A DNA stretch of 64,000 nucleotides from Euglena gracilis. Lineage: Eukaryota > Euglenida > Euglenophyceae > Euglenales. Under the pieces are notes generated by a model. That model had not been told where the DNA came from and ran no database searches. It worked only from the letters and a program-made list of their open reading frames with translations. Position 1 is the stretch's first letter. Each line of letters begins with the position of its first letter. Location of the stretch: the NCBI GenBank assembly GCA_039621445.1, contig CP154955.1, positions 18,084,691 to 18,148,690 on the forward strand, read 5' to 3'. A program made the translations under genes and the position numbers. This document shows, piece after piece, positions 1-31,375 of the stretch.

Positions 1-259
1 CCCGCGCACTTATGGGAGGTATATATCCATATAAGATCACCATTTCATTTCCAAATAGAAATTGAAATAAAATCAGCAAAAAAAAGTTTTTCGCCAACCG
101 TTCTGGCGAAAAGCTGCAAGAATTGACAAAAATGGTTTCTGCAAGAACAAAGCTTGGGCCCTAAGGTGCACAATGTGCCAACAAAGACACTGCAGATGAC
201 GATGACAGTGATGAGTTGGTGATGGATGGAGCCCTCTGGGGCCAACGGCAACGGATGGA

Positions 260-502
260 ATGCGGCAGATGAGCTACTGCACCCGAACAGAGATTGCGCA
301 GGGGGAGGGGGAGGAGGGGTTGGTCGGGGACCAGCAGACAGAAGCGTCCGTCGACATCCGCTGGCACGTCCCGGCCAATCGCAGCTGTCAGAGGGATGGC
401 GCGGTTTGCGAGGTTTGCAAGGGACGAACCCAAGCAGAGACAGTAGCCCAGGGAACGGGACCGACCTCACGAACCCGCGTGGAAAATGGGGCAGACCCCT
501 GA
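260..502 (+). CDS. coding-like patch, unknown protein (C-terminal?)
   Basis: Open plus frame ending TGA at 500-502. It reads TEIAQGEGEEGLVGDQQTEA, SVDIRWHVPANRSCQRDGAV and CEVCKGRTQAETVAQG. First codon positions are purine-rich and third positions GC-rich, which favours this strand, although the minus frame (161-433) is also open. GCAG at 267-270 could be an acceptor. I do not recognise it. Confidence 0.35.
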   Translation: MRQMSYCTRTEIAQGEGEEGLVGDQQTEASVDIRWHVPANRSCQRDGAVCEVCKGRTQAETVAQGTGPTSRTRVENGADP

Positions 503-1149
503 CGCGCGTAGTGATTTGCTGAAAAAGTTGCTCATATCAAAGCCAACTGGGGCATCAAACATGACGTGAGGGAAATTAATAAACCAAAAGTGACGACCAT
601 ATGTAGCATCCAAAGTAACGCACATAAAACACATAACATACACTGACTTACACTCTGCTCCCCCGGAAAGAAACGGTCTTCATTCCCTGGTCATGGCTCC
701 ACATTCAATCCACAAGGGCGGCCAGGTAGTCGTTGAACCGAGTGCGCAGCCCGGAGACAGGGGTCCTGTGGCTGGCGCGGGCTGCGTTGGGGAGCAGGCC
801 GTGTCGTGCCCCCCCTCCCCTTCTGTGCTTGGGTGGGGAGCTGGCACTGGCTTCCCTCATATCCACAACATCCCAGAATGGGGGAAGGTCAAAAAAAAAA
901 TTCTCGGTATTGTGAAATAGTGCCTGCCTGGCCCAACGCAGGCTAGGCTGGTCCACCCATCACCGGTCAACCTGTCAGTAGAAGAAGTTGTCAGGGTCCC
1001 CGATACCGGCCAACCTGTCAGTTGACAGTCTCCCGGGGGGGAGGGGGAACCGGCAGTGATGCATTGACCTCCAAATACAGGCTTTGCTTGGTAAGGGATT
1101 GCGGCGTGCTGCTGGGGTAACGAGAGGGCAAGGACGGCCTGGTTGGCGG

Positions 1150-1384
1150 TCACGCCCCACGTGTAGGTGTTTACCCTGGGCCGAGCCACGGAGGGCCAGC
1201 CGAAGTACCCCGCCGGCAGCTCTATTCCGCTGCATGCCGATTGCTTGTTCCGGGGGGCTTTTGAACTGCCACCGCAAACGTTCCATGGGCCGTTTACTGC
1301 CTTTTCCAGCTTCTGGCTGAGACTTTGGCTTGCCACACCCCAGTTGGCCAGGGGTAGTTCAACGGGCGTGGATATGGATCTCAA
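1150..1384 (-). CDS. coding-like patch, unknown protein
   Basis: Minus frame reading STPVELPLANWGVASQSLSQ, KLEKAVNGPWNVCGGSSKAP and ELPAGYFGWPSVARPRVNTY. First positions are purine-rich (about 58 percent). GTGACC at about 1,150 could be a donor. No family recognised. Confidence 0.35.
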
Positions 1385-1477
1385 TTAGTAATGTGCTAAG
1401 GAAGCAAGTGTGCAATCAGTAATGCGCTAAGTATGCAATAAGGAAGAACTGTGCTTAGTGAAGAGCCTTGTAGCCCG

Positions 1478-1494
1478 CGTGCGTGCGTGCACGC

Positions 1495-1580
<86 letters not shown>

Positions 1581-1634
1581 ATGCGTGCGTACGTGTCCGT
1601 GTACGTGTACGTGTCCGTGTGCGTGTACGTGTCC

Positions 1635-1666
<32 letters not shown>

Positions 1667-1720
1667 GTGCGTGTGCGTGTGCGTGTGCGTGTGCGTGTGC
1701 GTGTGTGTGTGCGTGTGCGT

Positions 1721-1762
<42 letters not shown>

Positions 1763-1804
1763 ATGCGTGTGTGTGTGTGCGTGCGTGCGTGCGTGTGTGC
1801 GTGC

Positions 1805-1838
<34 letters not shown>

Positions 1839-1887
1839 ATGTGTGCTGTGCGTGTGCGTGCGGAGTGTGCGTGCGTGCGTGCGTGTG

Positions 1888-1918
<31 letters not shown>

Positions 1919-1987
1919 ATGCGTGCGTGCGTGCGTGAGTGGGTGCGTGGATGCATGCGTGGATGCGGGCGGGCAGGCATGGGTGTC

Positions 1988-2016
<29 letters not shown>
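1478..2016. repeat. TGCG/TG microsatellite
   Basis: About 540 bp of GTGC and GT repeats with interspersed CG. Long ORFs rich in Thr-His, Cys-Val or Ala-Cys in every frame are artefacts of the repeat. Confidence 0.97.
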
Positions 2017-2018
<2 letters not shown>

Positions 2019-2035
2019 TTAAATGGACGGTGAAG

Positions 2036-2190
2036 GCGTAGCACCGTTGGAGGAGAAGGGCTGGGCGGCCTCATGGGGATGCGGTACACGGAGGGGACAA
2101 GGTATCGGGGAGGACCAGCCTGGGGCACAGTGGCCGCCCCGGCAGGGTACGCGATGGTCCGTCGGGGGTCCCGCGAGCGATGCGGGAGGA
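2036..2190 (+). CDS. coding-like patch after the TG tract
   Basis: Plus frame STVGGEGLGGLMGMRYTEGT followed by RYRGGPAWGTVAAPAGYAMV to TAG. First positions are strongly purine-rich. It follows the long TG tract directly, as several exon candidates here do. The minus frame (RRTIAYPAGAATVPQAGPPR) is also open, so the strand is not certain. Confidence 0.3.
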
Positions 2191-2599
2191 GATAGCAGGC
2201 GGGGGCCAGAAAGACGGGGCAAAGCCCAGCCGAATGTTCCATCCACCCCCCCCCAAATTCCCCAACCGTTGTGTTATTTGGATGGTTGTGGTGTGGGAGC
2301 CCTGTTCAGGAGAACAATTTGCCTGGATATGTGAAAGCGGGGTGAAATACCGGTCCAGACTGTCTCGACAAGAGGGACCCCAGAGGGACGAGAGGAGCCA
2401 GCCAGAGGTCCAGGTAATTGGAGAAGGTCCTGAGCACAAGCAAAAGAGACAGAGACCAGGGGAAAAGCAACAGACTCCTTAGCTTCGGGTGGGGCGTGGG
2501 AGGCGGGGCCCGGTGTACCCGACGAGGTACGGCAGGGCGGGTGGGTTTTGCGTGCCCCTCAGCCAGGAGGAGGGGTTGGCCCCGGCGTACGGCTCGTAG

Positions 2600-2767
2600 G
2601 TGGACGGCCGCCGGGAGGAGGTGCGTGTGGAGTGCGAGGCGGCAGAGTGGTGGGACGAGGACTTTCGCCTGGCTGTGGTGTGGAGGCAGGGCCCATGCAT
2701 CAGGATGAGGGAGACATATGAGCGTGACAGCAAACGCTCACTGGAATCCGACACCAAAAGCATCTGA
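2600..2767 (+). CDS. coding-like patch with WWDEDF motif, ends in stop
   Basis: Plus frame VDGRREEVRVECEAAEWWDE then DFRLAVVWRQGPCIRMRETY to TGA at 2,765-2,767. CTCGTAG before 2,600 is a possible acceptor; the same frame is open upstream (FCVPLSQEEGLAPAYGS) but for that TAG. WW-D/E after a strand resembles Tudor/Agenet modules only loosely. About 63 percent purine first positions favour plus over the open minus frame. Confidence 0.35.
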   Translation: MDGRREEVRVECEAAEWWDEDFRLAVVWRQGPCIRMRETYERDSKRSLESDTKSI

Positions 2768-2970
2768 AATATCATCCAAAAAATCGGTGTGCATTTGTAA
2801 TTCGGAGAAATAACAAAATGGTTTGATTTCTGAGGCCGATGACAATGATGATCTTTCTTCAGAAATGTAGCAAGGACCAAAAGGTCAGCAAGTTTGGTAA
2901 TGATTTGCAAGCTCATTTCAAAAAAAACCTAGGAGCCTAAAATAAACCTAGTAGCCACCTTTCTCAGGCG

Positions 2971-3056
2971 ACATGTGTTGTGACACAGGTGTCACAACAC
3001 ATGTGTGACACCTGTGTTGTGACACCTGGTGTCACAACACACCAGGTGTCACAACA
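2971..3056. repeat. chain of perfect hairpins (GTGTCACAAC)
   Basis: A 16-bp perfect stem (ACATGTGTTGTGACAC, loop AG) is followed directly by a 13-bp perfect stem (GTGTTGTGACACC, 1-nt loop), and a third half-copy (ACCAGGTGTCACAAC). It can fold as one or alternate hairpins on either strand. Confidence 0.9.
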
Positions 3057-3097
3057 TCCAACGACCTTGAGGCAATTTTGGTCTGGAGGCTGATGGC

Positions 3098-3330
3098 CAA
3101 TTGATTCCTGTATTATCCACCTATGACCCCGACAATGGAGGGGTCGTCGACTTCCACTTCCTTTCAGCTTACTCAAGTGAGTTGAATTCTGCGCGCAAGC
3201 GTTGGTCAAGTGGAAAGAGTGCCGTGCCCCCTGTGGCCCCCTTGAGAACCCCTCCCTGTGCCCCCGTTCTGACGCCCACCCCTTCATCCCCCCCATTCAG
3301 TGTTTTTGGGGTCTCTTGGGGGGGGGGGGG
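3098..3330 (+). repeat. dispersed 230-bp repeat, copy 1, coding-like
   Basis: Shares about 70 percent identity, inverted, with 6,020-6,250. Key shared pieces are GGAGGGGTCG, CTTCC(A/G)CTTCCTTT, TACTCAAG(T/C)GAGTTG and TTGGTCAAGT. In frame both read NGGV(V/A)(D/N)F followed by AYSSEL and (K)xWSS, so it may be an exon fragment carried by a transposon. The copy ends in a G-run. Confidence 0.55.
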
Positions 3331-3989
3331 GTGTCGACCAATGATGGGGCTTTTGCTTTTGAAATTCTGCGGCCTTTTAGTCCTTTTGAATATCTTTGTC
3401 TAGTGAAAAAATGCCGACCTTCCACTGGTCCTGGAAAACGAGAAATGGCAAGCAGTTTGGGGGGGGGGGGTCAGCTGCAAACTTTTGAACCGGTGTCCTG
3501 ATTCACAATGATTCTCCCCAACCAAAAAAAAATAATAGAAATCAACGATGAGGGGCCATGTTTGGTGGGCTTTGTCTGTGCAGGTTCTGAAAGGCAACCT
3601 GAACAAACCATTAAACTAAAACAGAGGGAAACTGCATTTGGGGTGTTTCTGAACCCTTAAGGTTTAAAAAGGCTGAAAAGGGGGCTGACGTTGCCAAATT
3701 CCCTGAAGGGAGGCGGGCAACTATAGTGCCAAATGGTTCATGGGAAGCACTGGGGATCCCAGGCATCAACACACAACTGAGAGGGTGTTGGTGGGTCCAC
3801 CGCCCAAGGGGAGTTGCTCAGCCCCTGGTCACACTCCACAAAAACAATCCTCTCTCCTTCATCCACGTTTGTCTGTTTCAACTCATGCAAGGAGATCCAA
3901 GGGTAGATTGACCTTGACGTCTTCCGACTGGGTCGGTTGGGTCAGGTTGACCCACCAAATCCCCCCCATCCCATGTCATTGAGCCGGGC

Positions 3990-4262
3990 ATCAGAGGATG
4001 GAGGGCCCTGTGTGGGGGGAGCCATACTGGTCGTTGTACAGCTGCCTCGTGTACTTCTGATGGGGTCTGGAAGGCTCTGATGGCCTTGGATCACGGGTGG
4101 CGGCATCGCTGGGGAAAGTGCATCAGGAGAAAATGGGCAGCGCATGCAACCGTGAAATCGTCATCGCGCTGCGACACCCAGAACCCCACAGGACGCCGCC
4201 GGAGGTAATCGTTGGGCTGGGGCTGGTCGGACAGGCGGGCCAGTCGCTCCCGGCTCAGCAAC
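3990..4262 (-). CDS. coding-like patch, unknown protein
   Basis: The minus strand reads RWDAAVLLSRERLARLSDQP, QPNDYLRRRPVGFWVSQRDD and DFTVACAAHFLLMHFPQR, then after a frame change SRPHQKYTRQLYNDQYGSP. It lies in line with minus-strand patches at 5.1-6.0 kb. The plus frame (GKVHQEKMGSACNREIVIAL) is equally open, so the strand is moderately uncertain. Confidence 0.35.
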
Positions 4263-5119
4263 ACAGCAGCGTCCCATCGCCCCCCCCCCCCAATTCCCAG
4301 AATACCATCCCATCCCCAACCATGCCATTGCTTACCGAACGGGGGGGGTGTTACTTCTCCACTTTCAATCGCCAGTCAGTCACGTTTCGGAAAGCAACCA
4401 GTCACTTCTGATCCGGGGGGGGGGGTCATTTTGGCCGCTCGGCCAAAAATGGCCCAAAAAAAAAAACAATTGAATTTTGGCCACTTTTGTCAAAATTTTC
4501 GGCGTCTTCGACCCCTTCTCCGATGGCCCCCTTCCCCATTTCTGGGAGGGATGGACCCCGCCGGGCCTTGAGAAGGGGGTTCGGCAGCGCCATTCGGAAC
4601 GACCCCCATGATGATCCCATTGTTGGAAAGGGATGTGCACAGCTCTGGCTTGGCGGAAAAGTCTCCGTTTTCTTTATGAGCCAACCAGCCACATGGCACA
4701 TGAATTCTTAAACAATTGCGGGGGACCCACCCGTGGCCTCCTCCGCCTCGAAGTCGTATACGCGCACCGGGTCAGGAATGTGGCCAGAGGCTCGGGGCCC
4801 GAGGAAGCAGCCCCCATAGTAATGCGCAAAGAAGGCGCATTATCTCACTCCAGAACCTCCCAGACTGAAAAGATTCCCCCCCCCCTTGCAGACACCAGAA
4901 TTTTCTTGATTTTTTGTTTTTAGCTTTGAGCCTATAGAGCTGTCCCTCGTGCTGGAATAACACGTAAACACGTTCAGTGACTCACAAAGCAAAACCATTT
5001 ATTGATTTCTTTTGTGTGAATACCGAAAGAAAACGTTGGACCAAAATGTTTCCGAAAGAAAAAATTGGACCAAAGCGTTTCCAAACCTTGATGTTGTAAT
5101 TTTTGCCCAATCCAGTGTT

Positions 5120-5347
5120 TCACACCGTTACTGTCTCCGATGTTCTGACCAGATTTTCCAAATGTTCCAACACACTGTTTGGTTCAGGTTCCTTGAGAAA
5201 ATAAACTGTGAGTGATTGCTGAAGATTTTCAACTTCCTCTTTAAAAGGAAACCTGCTTTGCACTGATGAAACTGCCCTCTGGCTGCCCGCGGTGGTTATG
5301 TTCCTTACAAACCCTGGAAAGTTTGCATCAGTAGGAAAATGATACAT
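5120..5347 (-). CDS. coding-like ORF, unknown protein
   Basis: 75 codons: MYHFPTDANFPGFVRNITTA, GSQRAVSSVQSRFPFKEEVE, NLQQSLTVYFLKEPEPNSVL, then EHLENLVRTSETVTV. Acidic, Leu/Asn/Glu-rich and mixed in codon use, quite unlike the surrounding repeats. Same strand and order as the 5.5-6.0 kb patches. No family recognised. Confidence 0.45.
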   Translation of the reverse strand: MYHFPTDANFPGFVRNITTAGSQRAVSSVQSRFPFKEEVENLQQSLTVYFLKEPEPNSVLEHLENLVRTSETVTV

Positions 5348-5518
5348 ACAGGAGAGACAAATGCAGGCTGTGCAAGGGTCTGCCTTGCTCCACGGACCGT
5401 AGTAGCTGTCACGGTAAATGTCGTGGGGAAGACTTGACTGTCAGATGGAAGGCGGATGCATCGCCGTGAGAACCCCCAAAAAGGCTGAGAATTTCTGTTT
5501 CAGAGCGTGGGTTGCATT

Positions 5519-5725
5519 TTAGATTGGTGAAGTCCTCCAAAAGGGAGCCCAGCCAAAGGCTATCGAGTGGACAGAACTTTGAATAAAAACAGAACAGGAG
5601 TGATCTTTGCCTGCCCCATCGTGAAAGTTTGGTGTCTGGTCTTCAGCCTCTAAAAGACTCCAATGCCCAAACCCCGATTCCTCTTTGACAACCTTCAACA
5701 AATCCTTGTCCCTTTTGAGGGCAAG
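5519..5725 (-). CDS. coding-like ORF, unknown protein
   Basis: It reads KRDKDLLKVVKEESGFGHWS and LLEAEDQTPNFHDGAGKDHS, then CSVFIQSSVHS. It abuts the 5,735-5,970 patch but in another minus frame, so a short intron, a missed splice or an indel lies near 5,730. Confidence 0.4.
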   Translation of the reverse strand, partial: LALKRDKDLLKVVKEESGFGHWSLLEAEDQTPNFHDGAGKDHSCSVFIQSSVHSIAFGWAPFWRTSPI

Positions 5726-5734
5726 CCTTGGGTG

Positions 5735-5970
5735 AGTGCCCCCTCGCTCAGTAGCTCTTCCCAGTAGCTGAGGCGAGGGGCGTAGCAGTAAGGGATCGGT
5801 TCGGGCCTCCGGTACGACGATGCTGGGAAGTACGACTCACGGGGGTCATCATCCATCCAACGGGTCCCCCGCGGGTGGTACTCCGCCGAATCGTCCGGCG
5901 CATCACGATAGCAGGTGCAGCGTGCGGCATATGGGAAGGCCTCCCAGCTCGGGTCCTCATCCGATCGCAT
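5735..5970 (-). CDS. coding-like patch, Tyr/Asp/Pro-rich
   Basis: It reads MRSDEDPSWEAFPYAARCTC, YRDAPDDSAEYHPRGTRWMD, DDPRESYFPASSYRRPEP and YCYAPRLSYWEELLSEG. The many Asp, Tyr and Trp residues are unlikely in chance GC-rich frames. It lies just 3' (minus) of the 6.0-6.25 kb repeat. Confidence 0.42.
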
Positions 5971-6019
5971 CGATGTGCGCAGTGGCTTGCAAAGCGAACG
6001 CCTACATTATTGGTGGAAC

Positions 6020-6250
6020 ATGGCATCCCCCCCAAAAAACACCCCATGCTCAATGGGGGGATGGAGGGGATGGGCTGGGTCACAGGGGCGGGCACGGGGA
6101 GGCAAGGAGGTCTCAAGGGAGTCACAGGGGCCCAACGCAATCCTTCTACTTGACCAATGCTTGCACTCATTGGCCAACTCGCTTGAGTAGGCCAAAAGGA
6201 AGCGGAAGTTGGCGACCCCTCCGTTGCCAGGGTGAGGCACCGTAATCCCC
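6020..6250 (-). repeat. dispersed 230-bp repeat, copy 2, coding-like
   Basis: Minus-strand counterpart of 3,098-3,330. It reads MGITVPHPGNGGVANFRFLL and AYSSELANECKHWSS and ends likewise at a GGGGTGTTTTTTGGGGGG tract. Amino-acid similarity is better than expected from the nucleotide drift, hinting at past coding. Confidence 0.55.
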
Positions 6251-6351
6251 ATTGCGCAAGGACAAGCTTACAAGACAAGGGTTGGTGCCTGCAATTATTG
6301 TTGTTCACTGGGATGCTCATGCAGAAAGCATCTGAAGGAGTTTGAAATGGT

Positions 6352-6597
6352 GGCAGTGGAGTTCAACTTCATAAACACTTCGACGTTGTGTTATCTGACG
6401 TTATGGGAAAGCCATGGACTGCATCACTTTTGTACACTGGACAGCCTGCTGCAGATGAGGCGAAAGAAAGTGGAGGAGATATTGGTGAAAACTTTGTGTT
6501 GGATTTGTATTGTCAAGCTTGCAAAGTTGTTTCAAAGCAAGAGAATGTTTGGAGTCAAGAAACTTTCGCAGTGCAACAAAAATTGGTTTTTTAAATA
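6352..6597 (+). CDS. coding-like ORF with FDVVLSD motif
   Basis: Plus frame SGVQLHKHFDVVLSDVMGKP, WTASLLYTGQPAADEAKESG, GDIGENFVLDLYCQACKVVS to TAA. F-D-V-V-L-S-D resembles the SAM-binding Asp motif of FtsJ/RlmE methyltransferases, but the rest does not clearly follow. AATAAA lies at the stop, so this may be a gene or retrocopy 3' end. Codons are AT-rich. Confidence 0.4.
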
Positions 6598-6879
6598 AAA
6601 TAAAAACACACACAAAATATCAAATTTTGGCGAATGTGGCCCTGCTAAGAGAGTTCAACCCGACTCCGATATATCACCAAAAGTTTGCATTCGAACAGGC
6701 TGCAAAGTCACCTCCAACGTTCTCAAAACAACATGCAACTCCTCAACGCTTCCAAGGAGCGTCTAAAGCCTCCTCGGGGGGTGTGGGTTCATGACATTTG
6801 AGGAAAACCTGTGCATACACAGGATGGCAGCAGAGCGGCCAACAAAAAGGTTTACCAAAGAGGAACAGAAGCGCGCACC

Positions 6880-6934
6880 TAATAAGCGCGCACCCCCCAA
6901 GGGTCCGAAACCACCTCCCTAAAAAGTGCACCTC
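6880..6934 (+). repeat. 55-bp direct repeat, left copy
   Basis: TAATAAGCGCGCACCCCCCA then GGGTCCGAAACCACCTCC then AAAGTGCAC; repeated at 7,137-7,191 with about 80 percent identity. GATAAGCGCGCACCCACCCC also occurs twice at 43,395-43,443. Confidence 0.75.
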
Positions 6935-7136
6935 CAAAGGAGAAATCACTGTCGCATCTCAGGTCGGAAAGCACACACAATTCTCAGAACTGTCCTTCTC
7001 AGACCAAATATTTCTATTGTCCAAGCCCAAATTTGACACATTTGACACATAAGCACTTGACGCATAGCTTGAAATCACAAAGTAGGGGGGAAATTGAAAA
7101 AGAGTGGGGGTAACGTCAGTATTTTTGGCTTTGCCC

Positions 7137-7191
7137 TGATAAGTGCGCACCCCTTGGGGTCCGAAACTACGTCCTTAAAATGCGCGCACCC
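7137..7191 (+). repeat. 55-bp direct repeat, right copy
   Basis: TGATAAGTGCGCACCCCTTG, GGGTCCGAAACTACGTCC and AATGCGCGCACC correspond to the copy at 6,880. The 200 bp between shows no coding signal; possible LTR-like or tandem remnants. Confidence 0.75.
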
Positions 7192-8289
7192 ATGCACTTA
7201 TTGGGGGGGGGGCATGCAAGGAGGGGTCCTCTTCTGACGTTTGCAGGCCACCGGTTGAGTCTTCAAAGTGTGCGGAAAAGAAAGGGCTCAGGGCAGCAAA
7301 GAAGATGAACAAAAAGATGGCATCTCTGTGAGAGGGGGGGGGGGGGGCGGATGACACAGGCAATCGCCGTTTGCCTTGCTGGAGACCAAAATTCACGTTT
7401 GCAGCAAACCTGATGGCTGCATCCCCAGACCCACCCACTCCGGATGATCCATTCGAAAAGCGCCGGGACATCTGGCGGGAGTGCAGAACGTGTTAGCTGG
7501 CTTGGGGCATTTGCGCCATGAGACAAATCAAAGCCCCAAAATAAAGCACTGGTGTGCTCTGGTGCCCTGAGGCCCAAACATGAAAACCAGGGCATTGACG
7601 GGCACGGGGGGGAGAGGCGCCCTATGAACAACAGTGGCCTCGGAGTCTGCGGGAATGATTTTGGACACACTGTCTGATGACTGTCAGATGATCTTTGACA
7701 CAGCCAATCCAGATCACTAATTAAGCATTTGCGAACCATTAGATGAACTGAAAAAAAAAAAAACTGAAGCTGGACGCCGGGATCAAAGGTCTGGCAGCCT
7801 GGGCCTGAATTTGGGCATCAGCAATGGAGCCTGTGGGGGAAAAATGCACACCTGAAGCATCAAAAATATGCCAATGAAAGCTTTCATCCTGGGGGGGGGG
7901 GATGTGGAAAATTACACTTTTCCCCAGTCTGTCAGTCAAGAAATGAAACGCACATATTGGTTTGCACAAGACTAAGTTCAGCACAAATGCAATCTCAAGT
8001 AGATGAGAAAGCGGGGAGGGGGACACAACATGGACCCTCAAAAAGGAACAAAAAACGTTATTTAATTATTATTATTAAAAGTTCTCCAAAAAAAAGCGAA
8101 ACTTCCCAAAATCAAAAAAAAATGCAAAATTAAATGCAAAAAATTTAAAAAAATGAAGGGAAAAAAACATGCATGCATCTCCCACCGTCCTGCATACTGC
8201 TGGACACGGAAGTTGGGGGAAAAGCACAGGGTCAGGCCAACCGTTCTGGACCTTTAAAACCCACCTGGCATATTATCATCCGGTCCACC

Positions 8290-8424
8290 TCCACCATTTG
8301 CCCATCGTTGGGCGGCGAAGCAAGCCCGGGTGTCGACACCGCCGCAGAGGACAACGTGACGTCCCGGGGCCAATTCCGTGCGGTGGAGATACAGGCGGGG
8401 GTAAATGGGGGAGAAGGCCAATGA
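8290..8424. CDS. coding-like patch, strand unresolved
   Basis: Plus reads GEASPGVDTAAEDNVTSRGQ and FRAVEIQAGVNGGEGQ to TGA (64 percent purine first positions). Minus reads SLAFSPIYPRLYLHRTELAP and GRHVVLCGGVDTRACF. Both are plausible; I lean plus. Confidence 0.3.
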
Positions 8425-9289
8425 CTGGGCCACGCCGGCGACCTCCAGACACTTCGCCGGGTTCTTTTTTAGACCCAGGGGAGGGGATTCGCCCCCCCCC
8501 CCAAAAGGGCTGTCTGAAGGCATTTCACAGGACAAATTCTGACCACACCAGAATCCACCCAAACCCCCAGGTGCAGACCCCCGGGGGGAGGGGGTGCTCA
8601 GCCCCCAAACCCATGCACCCACCACCCCCTCCTCTCTTCTCTCCTTTCTTTTGATTCCTCTCTGCCGGGCTACGGTGCCTGTGAGACGGCAATGGGCCCC
8701 CTGTATCCAACCAAGGTGATGCCTGAGAGGCAGCTGGATGATCCACTCCTGCAAAACCAGTTTCCATTCGAAGAAGCAGACAGCAAATAAGCAGACAGCC
8801 AGGGAAAAAATCACTGCCAAAGTCAGTAATTTCCCTCCCCTAACGAGACACTGCAAAAGGAAGAAAAGACTTGTATGGGAAAGAAAGTGCCAATCTGGGC
8901 AAAAACTAGACTGGCTAATTGGGGTATACGACGGGAAACACTGCTCCATCGGTCACACAAATCCACAAACATCTTACCACGGCATTTCTATTCCCGACGA
9001 AACCTTTGAAACCAGCTGGTGGAGGACCCAGAGGATCCATCTGGATCATGCAATTTTTTACCGACCTTCGGTGGGGGAGGGGGGGGGGTCACTCCACTTT
9101 TTAAAAACCAGTCAGTCAGTCTGAAAAAAACCAGTCACCCACCCCCGGGGGGGGGGGGGGTCAGCCAGTGCTTAAGCAATTGACTGATCTGGATGCCAGT
9201 GACCGGAGGGCTGTTCCGGGCAGGCGATTGCAGCAACACACAGACCGCTTTGCGAGGGGAGGGAGAGATTGTGGAATTGGGGCCGGCGG

Positions 9290-30422
<21,133 letters not shown>

Positions 30423-30524
30423 CCTACCCGGCGCTGCTTCGGGATGGGGTGGGGGCGGGGCTGCGGGGACAGCGGCATGCAGCATCGTGACCGGCGGCAC
30501 ATCGAAGTCATGATCATCATGCAT

Positions 30525-30835
30525 CATGCATCTTGCATCGTCCATCATGCATCATGCAACGATGCATCATGCAACGACGCATCATGCAACGACGTATCAT
30601 GCAACGATGCATCATGCAACGACGTATCATGCAACGATGCATCATGCAACGACGCATCATGCAACGACGCATCATGCAACGATGCATCATGCAACGATGC
30701 ATCATGCAACAATGCATCATTCATCATCCATCACGCATCATGCATCACGCATCATGCAACGATGCATCATCCATCATCCATCACGCATCATCCATCATGC
30801 GTCATGCATCATCCATCATGCATCATGACAAATAT
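30525..30835. repeat. 15-bp CATCATGCAACGAYG minisatellite
   Basis: About twelve nearly exact 15-bp units (GCATCATGCAACGAC or ...GATG) from 30,545 to 30,720, with degenerate CATC units on both sides. It starts about 100 bp upstream of the proposed esterase start codon, so it would lie in the promoter or 5' leader. A few more CATGCATC-type units occur at 31,200-31,265. Confidence 0.93.
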
Positions 30836-31375
30836 ATAAAACCCCCGTCTTAATTTTAAAGTCAGAATTTTCAAGAGCCTGGGTGAGGATTTATGTTTGG
30901 GGGGTTTGCATTTGGTGAGATGATCAAACTTCCGCAGCCAAAAGCATCAAAACATTTATTCCCTCATTTTGCCCAAATTTCACCACCGCAGGCAGAATTC
31001 TAGCTGATGACCATTTTTGGACAAAAAGTCTCAAAATCATGACCTAAAAGTGTCACAAAATGAATGGAATTATTGGGATGTTTTCCGTCTCGTGCTGCTC
31101 TCGCGGCAGCTGTCAACGTCCCCCAGAGGGGGGGTTGTGGACGAAATTTCAAAACCCCCAGGGGTTTTTTATGTGTACTTGGGAGGTATATTTGGGGGGT
31201 TTGCATTATGCAGCATGATGCCTGATGTATGGATGCATTATGCATCGTGCATCGTGCATATGCATCACGGTCACAAGTTAAGGCAAAGGGCCAACAATAG
31301 GGGGGGCATGAAAGGAGGAAGGGGGGGAAAGAACCTCAGGGGGCCCAGTACCAGAGGGGGAGGAATCCAGGTACT

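Larger units (their letters stand above)
6600..8160. other. no confident gene; direct repeats and AT-rich spacer
   Basis: Holds the 6.88/7.14-kb direct repeats, C/G-runs at 7,200 and 7,330, and an A-rich stretch at 8,040-8,170. The open minus frames around 7.3-7.7 kb have no coding-like composition. Confidence 0.6.

Noticed and set aside
1396-2242. Long Thr-His, Cys-Val and Arg-Thr ORFs
   Set aside because: Translated microsatellite. The same applies to 36.6-37.8, 50.5-51.5 and 60.5-61.0 kb.
2479-2916. Minus-strand 145-codon ORF (STYEPYAGANPSSW)
   Set aside because: Open, but only about 31 percent purines at first codon positions against about 63 percent for the overlapping plus frame.
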